Under the pieces are notes generated by a model, which worked only from the letters and a program-made list of their open reading frames with translations, had not been told where the DNA came from and ran no database searches. The translations under genes were made by a program, and so were the position numbers. A stretch of 40,227 nucleotides of DNA from Bacteroidetes bacterium UBA2364. Its GTDB lineage: Bacteria; Bacteroidota; Rhodothermia; Rhodothermales; UBA2364. Positions within the stretch are counted from its first letter, which is position 1, and the number at the start of each line of letters is the position of its first letter. The stretch is from contig DDTM01000066.1 of NCBI GenBank assembly GCA_002344075.1, forward strand, positions 1 to 40,227, written 5' to 3'. Below are positions 16,433 through 24,311 of the stretch, piece by piece.

Positions 16433-18250
16433 ATGAACATTGCAACCCTTCAGGAAAAAAAGGTTACTGAACTGCAAGACATTGCCCGAACCCTCGGCAT
16501 AGCCAGTACCTATCGGATGACCAAACAGGAACTGATTTATCAGATTCTGGAATCATTTGCCCTTGCGGCTGCCGAAGAGCCAGAGCGTGAACCTTCGGCA
16601 GACCGTGCCGGAAAACGGCCGCGCAAAACAGCCGTTAAAATAGACCCACTTTCCTACCAACCACCACCACCAGAGGTGGAACCCCCCATTACACCTGAAT
16701 TATTTGCACAACCCAATCCCAACGGAGAGCCTATTGAAGAACGAGAGGACTTTCGTTCGGAGGGCGTTTTTCGGCCACGTGAAGAAAAGCCGAGAGAACA
16801 ACGCGAAGAACGCCCACGTCAAGAAGACCGCTACAAACCCCGAATGCCGCAGCCGGAGTTTAAAAAGCGGGATGATTGGGGTGGAAACAAACGCGAAGAA
16901 TGGAGCAATAAACGGGAAGAACGTTCACCTATGGCAAGACGAGATGATCGGGGAGGCGGGGTGATGAAAAAAGACGACCGTGACCGTGATCGCGTACCTC
17001 CCAAAAGAGAACAACGACCGGAAAGACCGGGACGGTACTCGCGTGAAGACCGCTTCCGAAGAGACGAACGCATCCGTGCCGCAAAAGAAGCCTTACCGGA
17101 CTACATGAGGAGCTTCGACCCTAACGGCGTGGAACTGGAAGGCATGATCCGAAAAGTGGGCGTTTTGGAAATCTTACCGGATGGCTATGGCTTTCTACGC
17201 TCGGCAGAATACAATTACCTGCCCAGCCCAGATGATATTTATGTTTCACCGTCACAAATAAAACGGTTTAGCCTGCGTTTGGGTGATACGGTGGATGGTG
17301 AAATCCGCCCTCCCAAAGAAGGCGAACGATTCTTCGCCCTGATTCGGGTCAATACCATCAATGGCCGCGATCCGGCACTATTGCAGGAACGCCCCACTTT
17401 TGATTATCTGACACCGCTTTATCCGGAAGAACGGCTGAAATTAGAATCCCGTGCTTCGGATTACAGCACCCGGATTATAGACCTGTTTGCTCCTATCGGT
17501 AAAGGCCAACGTGGGCTGATCGTGTCGCCGCCCAAAAGTGGTAAAACAATTCTTCTACAACAAATTGCCAATGCTATCACGACCAATCATCCGGAATGCC
17601 ATCTGATTGTATTGTTGGTGGACGAACGACCGGAAGAAGTGACGGATATGCGTCGCCACATAGAAGGCGAAGTCATTGCCTCTACCTTCGATGAGGATCC
17701 GGAACGCCATGTGGAGGTGAGTAATATTGTGTTGGAAAAAGCCAAACGGTTGATTGAAGCCGGACAAGATGTGGTGATATTATTAGACTCCATTACTCGT
17801 CTGGCACGGGCGCACAATACGGTTGCACCAGCCTCCGGAAAAACCCTCTCCGGTGGTATAGAAGCGGGGGCGCTACGTGGGCCTAAGCGCTTTTTTGGGG
17901 CAGCCCGGAATGTGGAGGAAGGCGGATCGCTTACTATTGTTGGTACTGCACTTGTTGATACTGGTAGCCGTATGGACGAGGTGATCTTTGAGGAGTTTAA
18001 AGGCACCGGAAACATGGAATTGGTACTAAACCGAGACCTTTCGGACCGTCGGATTTACCCTGCCATAGACATCATTAAATCTGGAACGCGACGAGAAGAA
18101 CACCTGATTCCTGAAACCGTTCTGAACCGTGTTTGGATCCTGCGCAAACTCATGGCCGACATGGAGCCGATTGCTGCCATGACGTTTCTTTTAGACAAGA
18201 TTCGTGGCACCCGTAATAATGAAGAATTCCTGACGGTGATGAATTCATAG
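16433..18250 (+). CDS. rho: Transcription termination factor Rho with disordered insertion
   Basis: Hexameric RNA-dependent ATPase that ends transcription. 605 residues, about 185 more than E. coli Rho. Residues 1-45 are the Rho_N helical domain (TLQEKKVTELQDIARTLGI). Residues about 50-225 are a highly charged, Arg/Glu/Asp/Pro-rich, low-complexity insertion (EERPRQEDR, KKDDRDRDRVPP), predicted to be disordered. Next is the RNA-binding cold-shock-like domain (GVLEILPDGYGFLRS), then the ATPase core with Walker A PPKSGKT (K371), Walker B VVILLDSITRLARA and the Q/R-loop region. Long insertions of this sort occur in Rho of Bacteroidota and Actinobacteria; in Bacteroides thetaiotaomicron the insertion promotes phase separation. 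It begins 238 bp after folC and is followed by a strong terminator. Confidence 0.96.
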   Translation: MNIATLQEKKVTELQDIARTLGIASTYRMTKQELIYQILESFALAAAEEPEREPSADRAGKRPRKTAVKIDPLSYQPPPPEVEPPITPELFAQPNPNGEPIEEREDFRSEGVFRPREEKPREQREERPRQEDRYKPRMPQPEFKKRDDWGGNKREEWSNKREERSPMARRDDRGGGVMKKDDRDRDRVPPKREQRPERPGRYSREDRFRRDERIRAAKEALPDYMRSFDPNGVELEGMIRKVGVLEILPDGYGFLRSAEYNYLPSPDDIYVSPSQIKRFSLRLGDTVDGEIRPPKEGERFFALIRVNTINGRDPALLQERPTFDYLTPLYPEERLKLESRASDYSTRIIDLFAPIGKGQRGLIVSPPKSGKTILLQQIANAITTNHPECHLIVLLVDERPEEVTDMRRHIEGEVIASTFDEDPERHVEVSNIVLEKAKRLIEAGQDVVILLDSITRLARAHNTVAPASGKTLSGGIEAGALRGPKRFFGAARNVEEGGSLTIVGTALVDTGSRMDEVIFEEFKGTGNMELVLNRDLSDRRIYPAIDIIKSGTRREEHLIPETVLNRVWILRKLMADMEPIAAMTFLLDKIRGTRNNEEFLTVMNS

Positions 18251-18273
18251 TCCGCATTCTTTTTTTGTTTGCC

Positions 18274-18308
18274 AAGCCGCATTCCTTTTAGAAGGAGGCG
18301 GCTTTTTT
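18274..18308 (+). terminator. Rho-independent terminator after rho
   Basis: AAGCCGC (18274-18280) pairs with GCGGCTT (18298-18304); an inner CCTT/AAGG pairing tightens the loop, and six T's follow. It ends the rho transcript before pdxH. Confidence 0.85.
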
Positions 18309-18432
18309 ATGAACGAAAAACATCGTTTTTTCGTCCGGAATACGCCAATCCTTTATGGTAATGGTTGTACCTTGCACGTGATTCAAAAGCGTATCTGGCT
18401 TGGTTTTTTTTACACCTTAAACCAGCTTAATC

Positions 18433-19068
18433 ATGAATATTGCAGATTTACGCGCCCACTATACAAAAGGCGGGCTATTAGAGTCGGATTGTGACACCGA
18501 CCCCTTGGTACAGTTTAAAAAATGGTTTAACGATGCTCTTAAGGCCGAAGTCATTGAACCCAATGCTATGACCCTTTCCACCGTTCAGACATCCGGTATT
18601 CCGAAAGCCCGTATTGTCTTACTAAAGGGGGTGGATGAACGGGGCTTTGTCTTCTACACAAATTACGAGAGTGCAAAGGGGCAGGAAATGCAGGAACGGC
18701 CTTTTGCGGCGCTTACCTTCTGGTGGCCAGAGTTGGAGCGCCAGATCCGAATAGAAGGGAATGTGGAAAAGGTACCCCACGCCGAGTCCGATGAATATTT
18801 TGAAAGCCGACCATTTGGTAGTAAAGTGGGGGCTTGGGTCTCCGAGCAAAGTACCATTATTCAAGGTCGTTCGGTTATTGAAGAGCGCCTCGCCGAACTG
18901 GAAGTTCGATTTGCAGACGGGCTGGTCACTCGGCCACCACATTGGGGTGGATACCTCATAAAACCCACATTATTGGAGTTTTGGCAAGGTCGTCCAAGCC
19001 GACTTCATGACCGTATCCGCTACCGAAAGGTGGAAGCAGATTGGAAGATAGAACGGCTTTCTCCCTGA
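18433..19068 (+). CDS. pdxH: Pyridoxamine 5'-phosphate oxidase
   Basis: FMN enzyme that oxidises pyridoxamine or pyridoxine 5'-phosphate to pyridoxal 5'-phosphate, the last step of vitamin B6 salvage. 211 residues, the usual length. Family motifs: N-terminal DLRAHYTKGGL, then DPLVQFKKWFNDA, PKARIVLLKGVDERGFVFYT with the FMN contact YTNYESAKGQEM, LERQIRIEGNVEKV, GAWVSEQS, and the C-terminal RPPHWGGYLIKP ending in WQGRPSRLHDRIRY. All of these are intact, so it should be active. It lies between the rho terminator and purB, which starts 39 bp later, so pdxH and purB may share a transcript. Confidence 0.96.
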   Translation: MNIADLRAHYTKGGLLESDCDTDPLVQFKKWFNDALKAEVIEPNAMTLSTVQTSGIPKARIVLLKGVDERGFVFYTNYESAKGQEMQERPFAALTFWWPELERQIRIEGNVEKVPHAESDEYFESRPFGSKVGAWVSEQSTIIQGRSVIEERLAELEVRFADGLVTRPPHWGGYLIKPTLLEFWQGRPSRLHDRIRYRKVEADWKIERLSP

Positions 19069-19106
19069 AATAATCCTTTTTTACCAACTTCTTTTTGTTG
19101 AATTCC

Positions 19107-20405
19107 ATGATTGCGCGTTATACCCGTCCACAAATGGCGGACCTTTGGAGCGAGGAAAATCAGTACCGAGCATGGTTAGCCGTAGAGTTGGCGGCGTGCA
19201 GGGCATGGGCCAAACTGGGTGTAATCCCAGAATCAGAGGTGGATTTTTTATACGCCCATTCAGGTTTCTCGGTAGAACGAATCCATGAAATAGAAGCCAA
19301 TACCCGACACGATGTGGTGGCCTTTACCCGTGCAGTAAGCGAGCACTTGGGGGAAGCCCCCGAACGCAAGTGGATTCATTATGGCCTCACCTCTTCGGAT
19401 GTGGTGGATACTGCGTGGGGAGTCCGGCTTAAACAGGCGAACACATTGCTCTTGGCCGGAATAGACCGCTTACGAACCGTTTTGGCAGCAAAAGCGCATG
19501 AGCATAAACATACGCTGATGATGGGTCGGACACATGGTATTCATGCAGAACCCACCACGTTCGGACTGAAAATGGCCTTGTATGTGGCCGAGATAGACCG
19601 AAACCGTGCGCGATTCCTCGAGGCCGCAAAAGGAGTGGAGGTCGGTAAAATTTCAGGTGCAGTGGGGACTTTTGCCAATATTCCGCCGGATGTGGAGCGC
19701 TTTACCTGTTCGGAGCTTGGCTTGGAGGCTGCTCCGATCTCTACCCAGGTGATCCAGCGCGACCGCCATGCCCACTACATGGGAGTTCTGGCACTAATCG
19801 GGGCCAGTTTGGAAAAAATCGCAGTGGAAATTCGTGGACTACAGAAAAGTGAAGTCCGGGAAGTCGAAGAAGCTTTCGGGAAAGGTCAGAAAGGTTCTTC
19901 CGCTATGCCCCATAAGCGCAACCCGATTGGCTCCGAGAACATTACGGGGTGTGCCCGGCTCTTGCGTGGCTACATGGTAACAGCCTTCGAGAATGTCGCA
20001 CTGTGGCATGAGCGGGATATTTCGCACTCCGCTGCCGAGCGGGTCATTTTGCCCGATTCAACAACTGTTTTGGATTATGCCTTACATCGGATGGCAAACT
20101 TGATCGAACATCTGACGGTGTTTCCGCAAAACATGTTACGTAATATGGCACGGACACATGGCTTGGTATTTAGCCAGCGTTTATTGCTTTTGCTGATCGA
20201 AAAAGGATTGCCCCGCGAAACGGCCTATGATACAGTGCAGCCATTGGCGATGCAGGCGTGGGAGACAGAACAACCATTCAAGGAGTTGGTATTATCGGAC
20301 AGCACCATTGTGGCTACGCTTTCATCCGAGGAAATAGAAGACGCCTTTAATCCAGCATACCACCTCAGATTTGTGAATGAGATATTTGAACGGGTTGGGG
20401 TATAG
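19107..20405 (+). CDS. purB: Adenylosuccinate lyase
   Basis: Catalyses two steps of purine synthesis: SAICAR to AICAR and adenylosuccinate to AMP, each releasing fumarate. 432 residues from the ATG at 19107 (a TTG at 19095 in frame is less likely). MIARYTRPQMADLWSEENQ is the standard N-terminus. The fumarase/aspartase-superfamily signature GSSAMPHKRNP is at residues 263-273 with the flexible-loop catalytic Ser. TSSDVVDTA (about 98-106) and GRTHGIHAEPTTFG with the general-acid His are also present. The stop lies 7 bp from the convergent anmK stop, so the two transcripts meet with almost no spacer. Confidence 0.97.
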   Translation: MIARYTRPQMADLWSEENQYRAWLAVELAACRAWAKLGVIPESEVDFLYAHSGFSVERIHEIEANTRHDVVAFTRAVSEHLGEAPERKWIHYGLTSSDVVDTAWGVRLKQANTLLLAGIDRLRTVLAAKAHEHKHTLMMGRTHGIHAEPTTFGLKMALYVAEIDRNRARFLEAAKGVEVGKISGAVGTFANIPPDVERFTCSELGLEAAPISTQVIQRDRHAHYMGVLALIGASLEKIAVEIRGLQKSEVREVEEAFGKGQKGSSAMPHKRNPIGSENITGCARLLRGYMVTAFENVALWHERDISHSAAERVILPDSTTVLDYALHRMANLIEHLTVFPQNMLRNMARTHGLVFSQRLLLLLIEKGLPRETAYDTVQPLAMQAWETEQPFKELVLSDSTIVATLSSEEIEDAFNPAYHLRFVNEIFERVGV

Positions 20406-20412
20406 TCCTCAA

Positions 20413-21603
20413 TCACTTCGGAGCGGGCAGACAGAGTTTGCCCAACAGTGTTGATCCAGAAGCACCTGTTACCGACGGCATGTTGGTAGGTACTTCGTTT
20501 AGGTATTCATGTGCCAACACTGCAAAACAAAGGGCTTCTTTTCCGTCGGAGGAAATGCCCAAATCGTCTAAGGTGCAGACTCGAATAGGTGCAAACTGAG
20601 TCCTCAGCATTTGCATCATAGATTGATTATAGATGCCTCCGCCAGAGGCGATTAATACATCGGCGGGGAAATCTCGAGCTAAGAAAGTTTTATATCCAGC
20701 CCAAATAGATTCTGCTGTAAAAGCCGTGGCAGTGGCTATCAGGTCATTGGGGGAAAGATGTGGGTTTTCGGAGACGAGGCGTTCAATAAATGTGGCATTA
20801 TAGACTTCACGTCCGGTGGATTTTGGAGGGGGGGCAGCAAAATACGGATCTGACATTAAGTGTTTTAATAAAGTTTCATTCACGGTTCCTGCGGCGGCGT
20901 ATTGCCCGTCTGGGTCCCAAGGCAAACCATAAAAATATTGGACAAGACCATTGACTACCATATTTGCGGGTCCTGTGTCAAACGCACGCACCTCGCGGGC
21001 TGTGCCTCCTTTTGGAAGCAAGCTGATATTGGCAATGCCACCTAAGTTTAGCAGTAAACGTGTTTCGCTTTTATCTGAAAATAGCACATAGTCTAAATAG
21101 GGAACCAAGGGCGCACCTTGTCCTCCGAGAGCCATATCTGCCGTTCTGAAATCACAAACGACCGGAACCCCCGTCAGATTCGCTAAAAAGGACCCATCGC
21201 CAATTTGTAAGGTGGAAATCACGGGCCTTCCGATCAATATTTCTGGTTTGGGGACATGGTGTATGGTTTGTCCATGAGAGCCAATCAGGTCTAAGTCTGA
21301 AAAGCACATTCCCACTTCGTTCAATGCTTCCTTCACCGCGCTGGCATATAACTGGGGCAAGAGCGTATTTAACTGGCTTATTTCTCGCACCGAGGCAGGC
21401 TTATCGGAAAGAGAATTCCGGAGCAGGCGGTCGCGCAGCGCATCGGGGTAGGCCCTTCCAAAAGTGTGGAGGACGTTAATCCGGATTTCGGAACCACTTC
21501 CGGAAATGCGGGCCAGTGTAACGTCTATTCCATCTAAGGAAGTACCGCTCATAAGACCCACCACCAAACGTTCCTCTTTTTCGAATAAACGCTTTAAAAA
21601 CAT
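20413..21603 (-). CDS. anmK: Anhydro-N-acetylmuramic acid kinase
   Basis: Phosphorylates and opens 1,6-anhydro-N-acetylmuramic acid to MurNAc-6-phosphate, recycling cell-wall sugar. 396 residues. The ATP-binding start VGLMSGTSLDGIDVTL lies at residues 15-30. SHGQTIHH follows, then VCDFRTADMALGGQGAPLVPYLD (catalytic Asp and sugar contacts), LLNLGGIANISLLP, AFDTGPANMV and DGQYAAAG, and a C-terminal ASGGGIYN with DLGISSDGKEALCFAVLA. All motifs are intact. It begins 4 bp after the unknown 21608 gene, which puts it in the same operon. No murQ or other recycling gene is in the window. Confidence 0.95.
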   Translation of the reverse strand: MFLKRLFEKEERLVVGLMSGTSLDGIDVTLARISGSGSEIRINVLHTFGRAYPDALRDRLLRNSLSDKPASVREISQLNTLLPQLYASAVKEALNEVGMCFSDLDLIGSHGQTIHHVPKPEILIGRPVISTLQIGDGSFLANLTGVPVVCDFRTADMALGGQGAPLVPYLDYVLFSDKSETRLLLNLGGIANISLLPKGGTAREVRAFDTGPANMVVNGLVQYFYGLPWDPDGQYAAAGTVNETLLKHLMSDPYFAAPPPKSTGREVYNATFIERLVSENPHLSPNDLIATATAFTAESIWAGYKTFLARDFPADVLIASGGGIYNQSMMQMLRTQFAPIRVCTLDDLGISSDGKEALCFAVLAHEYLNEVPTNMPSVTGASGSTLLGKLCLPAPK

Positions 21604-21607
21604 ATCA

Positions 21608-23503
21608 TTAAATACTAGAAGAACGTTTGTTTTGCATAAACCGTGTTTCTACCGTATCGGTAAACACCACAGCTGCCTCGCTGTAAATGTCTATATTGTT
21701 TTTTAAGAAAAGTGCAATTGCAATCACTTCCGAAGCCTCGTTCCATGTTTTACACTGCCTTAGTTTTTCGAGCAATTCCAGATAGAAGACAGGGCTATTG
21801 TTAAAAAGGGTGCGCAGAAACCAAGTCCGCCGTTCTGGACTCAAAAATCCCAGTATAAGTGGCTCTATACGCATTGCTGCTTCTAAGTTGGGGTCGGATG
21901 ACATCGGTTCGGATGTTGCGCGTTCAGAAGGTGCTTTTTGATTAAACTGCTTCCAAAGTGGCAATCCAGTGGGCTGTCGTAATGTCGAAGCCAGTGTAGG
22001 CGGTTGAAGGTGTGGGGTGTGAGAGGAGTTAGCGCCATCTTTGCTTGTGACAAGGGTTTCGCGGAGCAGATTGTGCATCCTGATTGGCCCTGTTGCCATT
22101 TTGGGTACGGATTGGTCGGATAGTGTGGGTTGTGCGGTTCCTAAAGGTGTTGATTCTGTTTTTTGTAAATCTAAGACCTCGGAATGGTCTTTAGCAGTTA
22201 GGGGAGCATCGGTTTCTCCGATAATGGCAGCCAATACCTCTTCTGCTGAATGCTGCGGTATGTCGTCGGTATCTCCTTTGTCATCTGCTATTTCTTTGGT
22301 AGGGGAAATAGGGGTTGTCGGAATATCGGAGGTTATGTTTGCTTCTTCGGAAAATGCAATATCGTGTACTCTGGGAAACGCTATATCCGAATGGTCTTCA
22401 ATTTCCGGTGCAAAAGGATTGTAGGCATCGGTACGATCGGCTTCTTCCTGCACTACAGGTAGTGGGTCGTTTTCGGGCGTATTGTCGCTTGGGGTTAGGA
22501 GAGGCTTAGAGGCAATGGGCAACGCCGGGCTATGCTCGGTTCCCCATACATCATCTGGCTCATCGCGTTCGGAACCCAGTGTTTCAGGTAATTCTGGTTC
22601 GTCGCGCTCTGGGCCGAGCGTATCGGGTAGTTGAGGGGGCTCTTCGCCACTGGAGATTACCGGGCCTAAAACGGCATTAGCAGGCGAGGTTGGAAAATCC
22701 GTATGGGGTACGACTTCTAAGAAAGTGCGTAATTCATCCGCCGTTAGGGTTTCTTTTTGCCTAATCTGGTCTTCAAACAACAGACGACGATACAGGCGTT
22801 CTTCACCTTTATCCTGAAAAAATGCCGCCAAAAGGGTAGTTGGGACCGAGGGCGTACCATCTACATTGATATAAGTAAAGATGTCGAACAATGGCTCAAG
22901 GAGGCTCTGCCAATGGGTGACACCATAGCCCTCCACCATCCGGCGATCAATCTGAGAGAACAAGTCTAAACACCGTTCCTTGGCCAAGGTTTCATTTTTT
23001 TTACGGGACAAGAATGCCGAAAGGATCTCGGCGAAATACGGGTAAGCCAAAAAATATTGCATACGCCGTAGCACCACTTCCGGGGTCAGGGCTTCACTTT
23101 GGCGACCAAAAATAAACCCTGCCAAGGTATGGCTCGGTCGGATCAAATAGCTTAGTACAATACCTGTTGCGTTTTCTAATGCGGCGGCCCAGTCATCTGC
23201 TGGAAACTGGACATAGTGTCCTATGTTTTCCTTCAGGGTATCGAAAAGTACCGAAATTTCGGGAGCATCCATCCGGAACCAAGGGCTTGTGAGGTGCTCC
23301 AACTCAAAGGTGGCCCGATGCAGCAGGGCTTTCTCCAGAAAGTGCGCAATATCGGGTGGCATGGCGGGTGTGCCAAATGTGGAAGGAGAATAGGCTTTAA
23401 CAGGTGGAAAAACTGCTAAAAGCTGGCGATACAGGTTTTGGGAAGTTTCTTGTAACATGGCAAAATCGGCGATCGGTGGCCAGATCATCATTCCCCAGCT
23501 CAT
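21608..23503 (-). CDS. Large protein of unknown function, operon partner of anmK
   Basis: 631 residues, not recognised. Residues about 1-265 look helical and globular (YRQLLAVFPPVKAY, FPADDWAAALENATGIVLSYL, GFIFGRQSEALTPEVVLRRMQYFLAYPYFAEIL). Residues about 270-530 are acidic and Pro/Glu/Asp-rich, predicted disordered, with a short tandem repeat: LPDTLGPERDEP then LPETLGSERDEP. The last 85 residues are helical again (LGFLSPERRTWFLRTLFNNSPVFYLELLEKL). There is no signal peptide or membrane segment, so it should be cytoplasmic. The start at 23503 is uncertain; M16 at 23458 is an alternative. Globular ends joined by an acidic linker suggest a scaffold or adaptor, but that is only a guess. The anmK gene follows 4 bp later. 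Confidence 0.75.
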   Translation of the reverse strand: MSWGMMIWPPIADFAMLQETSQNLYRQLLAVFPPVKAYSPSTFGTPAMPPDIAHFLEKALLHRATFELEHLTSPWFRMDAPEISVLFDTLKENIGHYVQFPADDWAAALENATGIVLSYLIRPSHTLAGFIFGRQSEALTPEVVLRRMQYFLAYPYFAEILSAFLSRKKNETLAKERCLDLFSQIDRRMVEGYGVTHWQSLLEPLFDIFTYINVDGTPSVPTTLLAAFFQDKGEERLYRRLLFEDQIRQKETLTADELRTFLEVVPHTDFPTSPANAVLGPVISSGEEPPQLPDTLGPERDEPELPETLGSERDEPDDVWGTEHSPALPIASKPLLTPSDNTPENDPLPVVQEEADRTDAYNPFAPEIEDHSDIAFPRVHDIAFSEEANITSDIPTTPISPTKEIADDKGDTDDIPQHSAEEVLAAIIGETDAPLTAKDHSEVLDLQKTESTPLGTAQPTLSDQSVPKMATGPIRMHNLLRETLVTSKDGANSSHTPHLQPPTLASTLRQPTGLPLWKQFNQKAPSERATSEPMSSDPNLEAAMRIEPLILGFLSPERRTWFLRTLFNNSPVFYLELLEKLRQCKTWNEASEVIAIALFLKNNIDIYSEAAVVFTDTVETRFMQNKRSSSI

Positions 23504-23523
23504 AGGGAGGGCGGAAAAGTAGG

Positions 23524-23543
23524 TCCGGAATACAGATTCCGGA
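23524..23543. promoter_or_regulatory. Perfect 8-bp inverted repeat upstream of the 21608 gene
   Basis: TCCGGAAT (23524-23531), spacer ACAG, then ATTCCGGA (23536-23543). It lies 20 bp upstream of the 23503 start and 77 bp past the stop of the CsoR-like gene. Such a perfect palindrome fits an operator or a leader hairpin. No T-run follows on either strand, so it is not a terminator. Confidence 0.45.
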
Positions 23544-23620
23544 GTGATTTGAGGAAAGTAAGACCTTAAAGTGTATTACACAAGATTAGAACGCGGAATT
23601 ACCAATAGAAATTTCTTGAA

Positions 23621-23974
23621 TCAGGCGTGTTTGAGTAACATTTTTAATGTTTGGATCAATTCTTCTATCCGGGGCTGTGTCTCTTCCGTGAGATGCATTT
23701 CTTGCTTTAATTCGTGTTCGAGCAAGGTGAGAGCAAATTGGTTGAGGGCTGCTTTGATGGCTTGTACCTGTAAGACCAGATCTCGTGACGGCCGATCTTG
23801 GAGCACCATTTCTCTTACAGACCGGACATGCCCTTCGATACGGGCAAGGCGATTGGTAAGTCCTTTCCGGAGGACTTGTTCGGCGTCTAAGGAGGGCAGT
23901 ATGGCATCCTGCTGTGTTTTTCTTTCTTGGGTATTTAGCGGGATCCATTCAACGGCGGGTACTGTAACAGACAT
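23621..23974 (-). CDS. CsoR/RcnR-family (DUF156) protein lacking the metal ligands
   Basis: 117 residues from the ATG at 23974; a TTG at 24013 would add 13. Residues about 38-95 match the all-helical CsoR/RcnR/FrmR family (LTNRLARIEGHVRSVREMV, IKAALNQFALTLLEHELKQEM), which binds DNA as a tetramer and senses Cu(I), Ni(II), persulfide or formaldehyde. The three copper ligands of Mycobacterium tuberculosis CsoR (Cys, His, Cys, at spacings 0, +25, +29) align with Ser, Glu and Glu here, and the protein has no cysteine at all. It therefore cannot sense Cu(I) or persulfide in the known way. It is a single gene, divergent from atpD. No metal transporter is next to it. The family is sure; the ligand and target are unknown. 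Confidence 0.82.
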   Translation of the reverse strand: MSVTVPAVEWIPLNTQERKTQQDAILPSLDAEQVLRKGLTNRLARIEGHVRSVREMVLQDRPSRDLVLQVQAIKAALNQFALTLLEHELKQEMHLTEETQPRIEELIQTLKMLLKHA

Positions 23975-24311
23975 ACAAAGGTGTTGGTTGGTGGGTGTTT
24001 GCCTTGGATGCAAGAAAGGTGTTTAGGGTTGCGGTGGCGTCGAAATAGAAACCACCATAAGGATCAAAACTTGGTAAAAGGCAAAACAACCTCTTGTAAC
24101 CTTCACAAAATAGACACTTAACAGATCTCTTCCTGAATTCTTCGTGGATGTAAAACACAGATTTCACGGATAAACAACCGCTAACAAAAAGCAGTTTTTT
24201 ATTTTGATAGAACTTTATGAAAAGCGTAATGCCCATTGTGTTCACATGCTTGTACTGTTCGCAATGGGATACATTCCTTCAGACTTCTCAACCTTGATAA
24301 TTCACTTTGAT
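23975..24311. other. Divergent promoter region between the CsoR-like gene and atpD
   Basis: 337 bp without a gene. The open frame of atpD extends back to 24204, but its first 36 residues do not match F1 beta, so this part is leader DNA. A 7-bp inverted repeat CCCATTG (24232-24238) / CAATGGG (24262-24268) lies in the probable atpD leader. I could not identify a convincing promoter box or operator. Confidence 0.5.

Noticed and set aside
16700..17100. Apparent DNA repeats in the rho gene
   Set aside because: They reflect Arg/Glu/Asp codon repetition in the disordered insertion, not a separate repeat element.
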